64,000 bases of DNA from assembly GCA_900315675.1 (NCBI GenBank), contig OMZY01000009.1:45780-109779 (forward strand). Direction: 5' to 3'. Shown here piece by piece: positions 53,313 to 60,551 of this stretch (positions are counted from its first letter, which is position 1; each line of letters opens with the position of its first letter). The notes below the pieces were generated by a model. It saw only the letters and a program-made list of their open reading frames with translations. It made no database searches and had not been told where the DNA came from. Position numbers and translations under genes: made by a program. This stretch comes from an uncultured Eubacteriales bacterium. GTDB lineage: Bacteria > Bacillota > Clostridia > Christensenellales > Aristaeellaceae.

Positions 53313-53332
53313 GCATTCTCCTTTGGAGAATG

Positions 53333-53364
53333 CAATTCAGAATTCAGAATTCAGAATTCTGAAT
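53333..53364. repeat. Heptamer array upstream of the DUF5711-like gene
   Basis: Four AATTCAG units and one AATTCTG unit lie about 20 bases before the start codon. Confidence 0.85.
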
Positions 53365-53470
53365 GATATTTACCTGATTCCGTCAGTCGCTAAACCGGAA
53401 TAATCATTCTTCATCCTGCTTATCCTGAAATCTATCTGAATTTCTGCGCATTCTCCGTTCGTTCAAACTA

Positions 53471-53505
53471 ATAATTCTGAATTCATAATTCTTAATTCTG
53501 AATTC
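53471..53505. repeat. Heptamer array at the mrp stop codon
   Basis: AATTCTG, AATTCAT, AATTCTT, AATTCTG units; the last supplies the final mrp codons (RIQN and stop). Confidence 0.85.
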
Positions 53506-54334
53506 GCTTTGGGCAGTTTTCCACTGCGCTGATCACCGGCTCCATCCAGTCCTCGTTGAACAGTTCGATCACGCCGGTATCGCATTCCTTTGCCAGTGCC
53601 GGATCAATGGGGAGCTGTGCCAGCAGCGGGATACCTTCTTCCAGGGCCACCTTCGCGGTCTGGCTTTCCCCGAAGGGATAGATCTTCTTTCCGCAGTCCG
53701 GGCAGCCGATCCAGCTCATGTTCTCCACCAGGCCCAGCACCGGAATGTTCATCATCTTCGCCATCTTGGCGGCTTTTTCAACGATCATTCCGACCAGTTC
53801 CTGCGGGCTGGTCACAATAATGATACCGTCCACCGGCAGGCTCTGGAACACGGTCAGCGGCACATCTCCGGTTCCCGGAGGCATATCCACAAACATGTAG
53901 TCCACATCGCCCCAGAGGACGTCCGTCCAGAACTGCTTCACCGTTCCCGCGATCAGCGCGCCGCGCCAGATCACCGGATCCGTATCGTTTTCCAGCAGCA
54001 GGTTCACACTCATCAGCTTGACGCCCGTGCGGCTTTCCACCGGCAGGATGCCGTCGTCCGTGCCCATGGCTTTCTCATGGACTCCGAAAATCTTCGGAAT
54101 GGACGGGCCGGTAATATCGGCGTCCAGCACCGCGGTACTGTGGCCGTTGCGCCTGGTCAGCACCGCCAGCAGGCTGGTTACCAGGCTTTTGCCCACGCCG
54201 CCCTTGCCGCTGACAACGGCAATCACTTTCTTTACGTTACTGAATGCGTTCTGTGCTTCCAGCAGGCTCTCCGGCTTGTTGCGGGACGCGCAGTCGGCGC
54301 CGCAGCTGGAACAGTCGTGCGTACATTCAGACAT
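53492..54334 (-). CDS. Mrp/NBP35-type P-loop ATPase, iron-sulfur carrier
   Basis: 280 residues. An N-terminal cysteine cluster (CTHDCSSCGADCASR) like that of NBP35 precedes the deviant Walker A VVSGKGGVGKSLVTSLLA near residue 41. VDMPPGTGDVPLTV and GLVENMSWIGCPDCGKKIYPFG (CxxC, cluster-binding at the dimer interface) complete the family. It would carry and transfer Fe-S clusters in the cytoplasm. The terminal RIQN is array-derived. Confidence 0.94.
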   Translation of the reverse strand: MSECTHDCSSCGADCASRNKPESLLEAQNAFSNVKKVIAVVSGKGGVGKSLVTSLLAVLTRRNGHSTAVLDADITGPSIPKIFGVHEKAMGTDDGILPVESRTGVKLMSVNLLLENDTDPVIWRGALIAGTVKQFWTDVLWGDVDYMFVDMPPGTGDVPLTVFQSLPVDGIIIVTSPQELVGMIVEKAAKMAKMMNIPVLGLVENMSWIGCPDCGKKIYPFGESQTAKVALEEGIPLLAQLPIDPALAKECDTGVIELFNEDWMEPVISAVENCPKRIQN

Positions 54335-54448
54335 GACATTTCACCTCGGTCTTCATTCTGCGTATAGGGATTCAACCGATATATTATGCATGATAAACTA
54401 TAAATTGTCCATGACTCATCCGGTAAAAAACACATCATAACCATCCGG

Positions 54449-55633
54449 TTATTCTTCTTCCGGGTCTGCTTCCTCCAGCATAGGCATGGTCGGATCATCC
54501 AGTTTCATCACCATGCCGCCCTCCACCATCGGAGCGGAAAAATCCGGCTTCATCGAGACAACCTGGAGCAGCAGCCGGCCGTCCTCCCCGAACTGTTCAG
54601 GGGTCCTGGGAATACTCCGTTCATATTCCCCGGCACCGACCATGCCCCAGTTCAGGCCCACATGGCCGCGGTCACGCTTTGTTGCCGCGTGTTCAAAATC
54701 CCATTCCCCATTATGGCTGGGGATCAGGTGGTACATCAGCCGGACTGAATCCTCCGTCCGGAAATGCCACACCAGTTTTCTTGTTCCGTCTTCCTTTTCC
54801 TGAAGCAGGGGATCAAAGCACAGACCCCGCAGTCTGTTCCGCGGCTTCCGGTTTTCCGGCAGCCGGAACAGGGAAACAACTCCGTTTTCCGGCCAGCAGT
54901 ACACGGTGCTGGCCCCGTGAATTCTCCGCAGTCTTACGGTCAGCTCTTCCAGGCTCACCTTTCCGTCCCCGTTCGGATCAATCTGGTCCGGATCGCTCGA
55001 ACGCAGGGCGCTGTCCATTGCCGATGTAAAATATCCTGTTCCTGTATAGGTGTCTTCCTCCGCGCTCCAAAACCAGCTGTCCTCCAGCGCACCGCTGGAG
55101 GTCAGCACCTGGCACGTACCGTCGGCGAACCAGTTCACGCCGTTTCCGCCGCCGCAACCGATCATCGCGCCGGAGTGGCAGGCGTCCAGGATCAGGGTTT
55201 TTTCACCCGGCACGTTGTCCAGGATCTGCTTCAGCTTTTCCGGCTTGAGGTATTCCTCACTCTCTCCGTCGGAAAGCAGCAGCACCATCTCTTCTTCCTC
55301 GCGAAGCAGACCGTGGGTGCTCAGGTAAATCAGCGCCCTGTCCGCGTCGTTCGCGTCCCGGAAGACATCCTCCACCAGCTTTTCAAAGCCTTCGACCGTC
55401 CCGGGCCCGTTCACATACCGCTGTATCCTGATTTCGCCGGGAAGGAAGTCCGTCAGCAGCGCCTCCATCGTTTCCACGTTGTTGGCGCCTGCGGGCTCGG
55501 TATCCGGCATGGATACAAACTGGTCGCACCCGATCAGCAGGCATCTGGTTATGCCGTCTCCCCCGGCGTCCCTGATCGCTCCCAGCGGAAGCAGGAACAG
55601 GCAGAGGAGAAAGCAGAGCAGTTTCTTCCTCAT
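54449..55633 (-). CDS. Secreted caspase-like (peptidase C14) protein with an EF-hand-type loop
   Basis: 394 residues. A signal peptide (MRKKLLCFLLCLFLLPLGAIRD) leads into a caspase-hemoglobinase fold: LLIGCDQF at strand 1, the catalytic His in RALIYLSTHGLL (about residue 106) and the catalytic Cys in KTLILDACHSGAM (about 152). The chain then has DPNGDGKVSLEE, whose positions 1, 3, 5, 9 and 12 (D, N, D, S, E) fit a calcium-binding EF-hand loop. The C-terminal 130 residues are a separate beta-rich region ending in an acidic tail. It lies directly downstream of a peptidoglycan-binding lipoprotein gene; substrates are unknown. Confidence 0.85.
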   Translation of the reverse strand: MRKKLLCFLLCLFLLPLGAIRDAGGDGITRCLLIGCDQFVSMPDTEPAGANNVETMEALLTDFLPGEIRIQRYVNGPGTVEGFEKLVEDVFRDANDADRALIYLSTHGLLREEEEMVLLLSDGESEEYLKPEKLKQILDNVPGEKTLILDACHSGAMIGCGGGNGVNWFADGTCQVLTSSGALEDSWFWSAEEDTYTGTGYFTSAMDSALRSSDPDQIDPNGDGKVSLEELTVRLRRIHGASTVYCWPENGVVSLFRLPENRKPRNRLRGLCFDPLLQEKEDGTRKLVWHFRTEDSVRLMYHLIPSHNGEWDFEHAATKRDRGHVGLNWGMVGAGEYERSIPRTPEQFGEDGRLLLQVVSMKPDFSAPMVEGGMVMKLDDPTMPMLEEADPEEE

Positions 55634-55721
55634 CTTTCCATCTCAACATATCCGGATTCAGGATGAACAATGCCTCCTGAATTCTGATTATTTTGTGTGT
55701 CGGATATTCTTCTGCCGGGGA

Positions 55722-57695
55722 TCAGTATCCGAACAACACCTGCAGCGTGTTCTGGCCGCATTTTCCGTCCGGCGTCAGCCCGTGAGCGCTCTGGAACGCC
55801 TTAACCGCCGCAACGGTCGCGTCGTCATAAACGCCCGTCATCTGATCCAGGTATCCGTAGTCGATCAGGCAGCCCTGCACATCCTGTACCAGCATGCCTG
55901 TATCTCCGTACTGCACCGTATCATAGTTCGGATCCGCGGCTGTTGCCGGAATCGCGTCGGAGGAATACAGCTTGCTCAGCGTCTTGCTGCCCGCCACGCC
56001 GTCCACCGGCGTTATTTTATTCTGGATCTGGAAGGCGCGCACCGCGTCCGCGGTGGTCTGCCCGTATTTGCCGTCAATCGCTCCGTCATAATAGTCCAGC
56101 TCATACAGCGTATACTGCATGTTTTTCACAGCGGAGCTTTCCTCTCCCTGCCGCATGGAGCCGTAGGTAATATTCGATTTACTGCCATACAGCACCCGCT
56201 GCGTGGCGGGACCGGCCTTGCCGTCCGCCTTCAGGTTGTTCCGCTGCTGGAAGGCGATTACCGCGGCCTTGGTGCCGTCGCCGTAATTACCGTCCACGCT
56301 GCCGGTATAGTATCCCAGGTCCTTCAGCCGCTTCTGCAGCGTTCTGACCTGTTCTCCGGAGCTTCCGTCCTCCAGGGTGATATACCCGGTGGAGGAGATC
56401 CCGGAGGTGTCCCGTCCGGAGGTATGTCCGTCATCGCTGCTCAGGTTGATCTGGGTTCCGGATGACTTCTTCGCCGTGCCGCTGTACAGCTTGTTCAGCG
56501 TCGCGGTTCCGGCCTTGCCGTCCGCGGTCAGGTTGTTGTTTTTCTGGAAAGCGATCACCGCCGCCTCCGTGGCTACGCCGAATTTGCCGTCCACGCTGCC
56601 GCTGAGGTAGTTCAGATCCTTCAGCTTCTGCTGCATCCTCTTCACTTCGTTGCCTTCGCTGCCAAGTTCAAGCGTCTCCCGCTTGCTGGCAATCGGGTTC
56701 GATCCCCGCGGCGCGCTGGAAGAATACAGTTTTTTCAGTGTGTCCGGGCCGGCCTTGCCGTCCACCCACAGCTTTGCTTTCTTCTGGAAGGCGCTGACTG
56801 CGGCTTCCGTTGTTTCGTCATATCTGCCCGTGACCGATCCTTCCAGCCAGCCCAGCTCAATCAGGCGGCGCTGCAGCGTCTCCACCTTCTTGCCCTTGGT
56901 GTTCAGTTCCAGATACACATCCTTGGACAGGTCAGGGGTTGCTGTCGGTCTCGGGGTATTGGTAACCTTCGGGTTGTTTTTGGCGGTTGCCTTCGGCGCA
57001 GCGGTGGCATTGGCCTGTTTGGCGCTCACCGCGCTGGTTCCGTTCATCTTCGCCAGGGTCTTCTCTCCGACCTTGCCGTCCGCGGTCAGGCCGTTGGCCT
57101 TCTGGAACGCCTTCACGGCTTCCTCCGTGGCCGGGCCGAAATCACCGTCGGCCGATCCCTTGTAGAAGCCCAGCTCCTTCAGCCGTTTCTGTACTGCGCG
57201 CACAGCGTCGCTTCCTGTGAATCCGCGCTGCAGGCTCTTGGGGGTAGGCGTGGGCGTCACCGGCGCCACGGTGGGCGTCGGAGTGACCGGGATCGCGGTA
57301 ATGGTTCCCGCTGTGGGCACAGTTCCGTCCGGCGCCGCGGTAATCAGCTGAATCATACCGGAAGGGAACGGTGTGGGCGTGGAAGGCGCTGAGGGTGTGT
57401 CCGTGGGCGCCTGGCCCCAGTTGCCCCATCCGTTGTCGGAGCCCGAAGGCTGCGTCGGCTGTTCGGTCTGCTGGCCGATGTTGATTCCGGCGATGGTGTT
57501 CTGCACATCCACCGGCTTCGTATCCGGCGTAATCTGTATCGTCGGCGACGGCGCAACAGTATTGAAAAACGGTGTCGCAGTCGTTCCGTTCTGTCCGCCG
57601 TTATTGACTTCGTCCGGCGGCTGATAGCAGCCCGTCAGCAGCAGGCATAATGCCAGTACTCCCGCCAGGCCGATAATCTTTGCGTTTCTTTTCAT
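55722..57695 (-). CDS. Lipoprotein with six PG_binding_1 domains
   Basis: 657 residues from the ATG at 57695, with AGGAGG about ten bases upstream (a GTG 12 bases earlier overlaps the binding site). Lipoprotein signal MKRNAKIIGLAGVLALCLLLTGC, with the lipobox Cys near residue 23. A 130-residue Thr/Pro/Gly linker follows, then six PG_binding_1 repeats (for example VRAVQKRLKELGFYKGSADG and VKAFQKANGLTADGKVG) to the C-terminus. There is no catalytic domain, so it probably tethers the membrane surface to the wall. It precedes the caspase-like gene. Confidence 0.9.
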   Translation of the reverse strand: MKRNAKIIGLAGVLALCLLLTGCYQPPDEVNNGGQNGTTATPFFNTVAPSPTIQITPDTKPVDVQNTIAGINIGQQTEQPTQPSGSDNGWGNWGQAPTDTPSAPSTPTPFPSGMIQLITAAPDGTVPTAGTITAIPVTPTPTVAPVTPTPTPKSLQRGFTGSDAVRAVQKRLKELGFYKGSADGDFGPATEEAVKAFQKANGLTADGKVGEKTLAKMNGTSAVSAKQANATAAPKATAKNNPKVTNTPRPTATPDLSKDVYLELNTKGKKVETLQRRLIELGWLEGSVTGRYDETTEAAVSAFQKKAKLWVDGKAGPDTLKKLYSSSAPRGSNPIASKRETLELGSEGNEVKRMQQKLKDLNYLSGSVDGKFGVATEAAVIAFQKNNNLTADGKAGTATLNKLYSGTAKKSSGTQINLSSDDGHTSGRDTSGISSTGYITLEDGSSGEQVRTLQKRLKDLGYYTGSVDGNYGDGTKAAVIAFQQRNNLKADGKAGPATQRVLYGSKSNITYGSMRQGEESSAVKNMQYTLYELDYYDGAIDGKYGQTTADAVRAFQIQNKITPVDGVAGSKTLSKLYSSDAIPATAADPNYDTVQYGDTGMLVQDVQGCLIDYGYLDQMTGVYDDATVAAVKAFQSAHGLTPDGKCGQNTLQVLFGY

Positions 57696-57734
57696 TACCC
57701 TGCACACCTCCTGCGGATGGCAATTTTATTTCAT

Positions 57735-57759
57735 CATTCACAATTCATAATTCATAATG
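57735..57759. repeat. Heptamer array upstream of the PG-binding lipoprotein
   Basis: AATTCAC, AATTCAT and AATTCAT units between the barnase gene and the lipoprotein gene. Confidence 0.7.
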
Positions 57760-57818
57760 ATTTCCGGGGTTTATCTGCATTTCGCATGATCGTCCCTGTT
57801 CCCGGCTGCAGCTATTCA

Positions 57819-58340
57819 TTATTTCTTTGTCGGAAACAACTCAATGAATGTATTATAGTGATCTCCGGTATACCACACGTGGCCGTCTGTGGAATAGATA
57901 ATCCGGTAGGCGTTTCTGTCTCCGCCCCGGTAGAAGCAATCCGCTTCGTAATACTTCCGGCCTTTCACCACCGGCAGTTTCTGCTCGTAGTTTCCGAAGT
58001 AGTCCCCGCCAATGCTCTTTCCCGGCGCCACATCACTGATGGTATTCTTATACTTGTCCCAGCCAAGCGCCTGGGCCTGTTTTTTCGTAATAAAGTTATC
58101 CGGCAGTTCTCCGTGCTCAAAGAAATAATCCGCAATTCGCTGCGCTTCCTCCAGCGGGCCGGGGGTCGCGGTGGGTTCCGGAACCGCCGTAGGCGTTTCC
58201 TGTGCAGCGGTCACCTGCGGTGCCGCGGTGTTCTTCTTCCGCTTCGCCGACTCCAGCGCATTCGCCGTACAGCTGCTCAGCAGCAGCATCGCTGCCAGCA
58301 GTAAAGCGAACAGTCTAACAAGCTTGTTTGGACATTTCAT
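57819..58340 (-). CDS. Barnase-type extracellular ribonuclease, lipoprotein
   Basis: 173 residues. A lipoprotein signal (LFALLLAAMLLLSSC, Cys near 24) and a Thr/Pro/Ala linker precede a complete barnase domain (about 70-173): GELPDNFITKKQAQALGW, DVAPGKSIGGDYFGNYEQKL and YEADCFY. The catalytic residues corresponding to barnase Lys27, Glu73, Arg83, Arg87 and His102 are all present with identical spacing between them (E-x9-R, R-x3-R, R-x14-H). It should be an active guanyl-preferring RNase at the cell surface. No barstar inhibitor gene is in the window. Confidence 0.92.
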   Translation of the reverse strand: MKCPNKLVRLFALLLAAMLLLSSCTANALESAKRKKNTAAPQVTAAQETPTAVPEPTATPGPLEEAQRIADYFFEHGELPDNFITKKQAQALGWDKYKNTISDVAPGKSIGGDYFGNYEQKLPVVKGRKYYEADCFYRGGDRNAYRIIYSTDGHVWYTGDHYNTFIELFPTKK

Positions 58341-58353
58341 TGCCGGGCCTCCT

Positions 58354-58388
58354 AAATTCAGAATTCAGAATTCAGAATTCAGAATTAA
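58354..58388. repeat. Heptamer array between the four-helix-bundle remnant and the barnase gene
   Basis: Five AATTCAG units end two bases before the natural stop position of the frameshifted gene. Confidence 0.9.
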
Positions 58389-58390
58389 TA

Positions 58391-58749
58391 CTACTGCTTA
58401 TTCTCCTTCGAGCTTTTAACAATCGATACGATTAGCCGAATAATCTCTTCACAATCAGCAATCAGACTGTCTGCTGCCTTACCGGAATATAATCCGTATC
58501 TTTTAAGAGTTCCAGCCAATACTGTGTTTCATCCGCTTCCTTGAGGGCAATCTGCAACTTTGCCTGAAAGTCTGCTGTGCTTTGCGCTCTTAAGCTTTCC
58601 CTGATATTGGCCCCTATACTTGTCCCGCTTCTTATCACTTGCTTTGAAAGAATAAACTCTTTCTTTTCCGTTGTCAGATGCTGATACAGCCGAATAATCC
58701 TGATCGCAAAAGCTTTGCTTTTCTGCACAATCGGGTTGTTGTCCTTCAT
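58391..58749 (-). pseudogene. Four-helix-bundle protein (23S rRNA intervening-sequence family), frameshifted near its 3' end
   Basis: From the ATG at 58749 (GGAGG five bases upstream) the frame encodes MKDNNPIVQKSKAFAIRIIR and VIRSGTSIGANIRES, the S23/four-helix-bundle signature, then LKEADETQYWLELLKDTDY. It then shifts and stops at 58462 after 95 residues. In the neighbouring frame, starting at GGT 58483-58481, the sequence continues KAADSLIADCEEIIRLIVSI and VKSSKENKQ to a TAG at 58391. That is the fourth helix of the family, so a one-base deletion (or two-base insertion) near 58484 has truncated it. Confidence 0.85.
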
Positions 58750-58766
58750 CAGTGCCTCCGTAACCA

Positions 58767-58797
58767 TTAATTCTGAATTCTGAATTCTGAATTATTT
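58767..58797. repeat. Heptamer array at the rlmH stop
   Basis: Three AATTCTG units then AATTATT, touching the rlmH stop codon region. Confidence 0.8.
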
Positions 58798-59274
58798 ATG
58801 GTATCTTTCCCCAGCGCAAATTTTTTCTGCTCTATACAGTTGTTCCAGCAGCATAACCCTTGCCAGCCGGTGCGGAAAAGTCATCGGGCTCATGGACATT
58901 TCCTCGTCCGCCCGGGCCAGGACATTTTTCCCCAGCCCCAGGCTTCCGCCGATCACAAACACAAGACTGCTGACCCCGCCGGTCTTCAGCTCCGCCAGGT
59001 GCTTTGCCAGGTCCTCGGATGACCGCAGTTTTCCGCCGATGGTCAGTGCGATCACCCGGTCTCCCGGCCGGATTTTTGCCAGAAGGGCTTCCCCTTCCTT
59101 TGTCTTCAGCTGTTCCTCCAGCGCCGCGGAAGATCCGGAAGCAGGCTCCGGCAGATCCGGAACCTCGCATTCCTCATACTTCCCGTACCGGCTCAGCCGC
59201 TTCAGGTATTCATCCGCCATCAGCCGGTACGGTTTATCCTTCATCTTCCCCACGCAGAGGATCTGCGTGCTCAC
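58792..59274 (-). CDS. rlmH: 23S rRNA (pseudouridine1915-N3)-methyltransferase RlmH
   Basis: 160 residues from a GTG that overlaps the stop of the upstream regulator gene (GTGA). This SPOUT-class enzyme methylates position 1915 in helix 69. The SAM knot is visible: LVFVIGGSLGLGKNVLARAD and the C-terminal SMSPMTFPHRLARVMLLEQL with YRAEKICAG and a closing YHK. The N-terminus IQ-type start (STQILCVGKMKDKPYRLMADEY) is normal, and the length equals that of E. coli RlmH within a few residues. Confidence 0.96.
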   Translation of the reverse strand: MSTQILCVGKMKDKPYRLMADEYLKRLSRYGKYEECEVPDLPEPASGSSAALEEQLKTKEGEALLAKIRPGDRVIALTIGGKLRSSEDLAKHLAELKTGGVSSLVFVIGGSLGLGKNVLARADEEMSMSPMTFPHRLARVMLLEQLYRAEKICAGERYHK

Positions 59275-60365
59275 AGCCGTTCCACCCGGGGCAGGCTGTC
59301 CCGCTCGATCAGGGTCCAGGCCATGTTCACGCTGCGTTCCCGCTCGCCGTCGATCATCCGCAGCAGCTTTTCCGCCGCCAGGGCACCAAAGGCCTCCTTC
59401 GGATGGCCGAGGGTGGTCAGCTTCGGCGTGATCATCTCCGCGTAAGCGGTATTGTCAAAGCCGATGAAGCCCATTTCTTCCGGCAGCTTCATACCTTCCT
59501 GGATCAGCCGGTTCATCAGGCTGACGGCAAACGAATCGTTATAGCAGGTCATGCAGTCCATCTCATGGTTCTTCAGCCGCTCAATGAACTTGGAGCCTTC
59601 CTCGTTAATCTGCCAGGACATCCGCTCGTTCGTGGTGAAGAGCAGCAGCCGTTCATCGGGAATGATGACGCCTTCGCTCTGCATTTCGTCCAGGAAGCCC
59701 CGCAGCCGTTCCTTGCCCTGGATGTCGTCCACCTTGAACATGCCGCCCGGCCTGCGGTACCCACGGCTCAGCACTTCCCGCGCAGCGGTACGTCCTCCGC
59801 CGTAGTCGTCCATCACCACATGGGGCACATTCGTCATGCCGGGATAATAGGCATTCATGAACAGCACCGGAATATTCCGTTCCGCCAGACGGCGGTACAG
59901 GTCCTCGTTCTCCGTCTCCCGGGCGGTCTGCACGCCTTCCACAATCAGGCCGTCCACCTGGCCGTCCAGCATGCGTTCCAGAATGCTCCGTTCCGTCTTG
60001 CTGTCGTTATAGGTGGCGCTCAGGTTCATCACCACGCCGTTTTCGCTCAGCACGGATTCAATTCCCGAAACAATGGACGGGAAAATATAGTCTGTAATGT
60101 AGGAGGTAATCACGCCTACATGAACGGTGCCCTGCATCCTGCGGCGGGGTCCATGGCGCACATAGGTACCGCTGCCGCGACGCCGGTCCACCAGCCCGTC
60201 CTCCTCCAGCAGTGCAATTGCCTGACGAATCGTCTGGCGGGATACATTAAAACGGAAGCGCAGCTCCTCCTCTGTCATCAGAGTCTGTCCGTCACGAAAA
60301 ACGCCTTCCGCAATCTCTTTGCGCAGCACGTCCGCAACCTGCAGATATTTGGGCTGATCCGCCAC
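59271..60365 (-). CDS. GntR/LacI hybrid transcriptional regulator (AraR-like)
   Basis: 364 residues from a GTG at 60365, with GGAAAGG nine bases upstream; a GTG at 60374 is possible but too close to that site. An N-terminal GntR-type winged helix (QPKYLQVADVLRKEIAEG, FNVSRQTIRQAIALLEEDGL, GSGTYV) is joined to a LacI/periplasmic-binding-type ligand domain (VHVGVITSYITDYIFPSIVSGIE, DGLIVEG, MGFIGFDNTAYAEMI). This is the architecture of AraR, the arabinose repressor of Bacillus. The window's GH51 gene makes arabinose a plausible ligand, though its own neighbour is rlmH. Confidence 0.9.
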   Translation of the reverse strand: MADQPKYLQVADVLRKEIAEGVFRDGQTLMTEEELRFRFNVSRQTIRQAIALLEEDGLVDRRRGSGTYVRHGPRRRMQGTVHVGVITSYITDYIFPSIVSGIESVLSENGVVMNLSATYNDSKTERSILERMLDGQVDGLIVEGVQTARETENEDLYRRLAERNIPVLFMNAYYPGMTNVPHVVMDDYGGGRTAAREVLSRGYRRPGGMFKVDDIQGKERLRGFLDEMQSEGVIIPDERLLLFTTNERMSWQINEEGSKFIERLKNHEMDCMTCYNDSFAVSLMNRLIQEGMKLPEEMGFIGFDNTAYAEMITPKLTTLGHPKEAFGALAAEKLLRMIDGERERSVNMAWTLIERDSLPRVERL

Positions 60366-60480
60366 ACTAAACACATCCTTTCCATTATGTTGTCCCTATA
60401 TTACCAGACAAATGTGAAATATTCAATACATTTTCGTAAAAAGGTACGGACATGTTCGAACAAACCCTTTCCAGGGCTTG

Positions 60481-60510
60481 TTGCCATCCCGCGAAGGGAT
60501 AAAGTATAAT
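60481..60510 (+). promoter_or_regulatory. Promoter of the flippase-glycosyltransferase operon
   Basis: TTGCCA (60481-60486) and TATAAT (60505-60510) with 18-base spacing, 41 bases before the start; AGGATCTGATCCT just after the -10 is an inverted repeat at the start site. Confidence 0.8.
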
Positions 60511-60551
60511 AGGATCTGATCCTGTATCAGACAGAAAAGGAGCTGCTGCGG

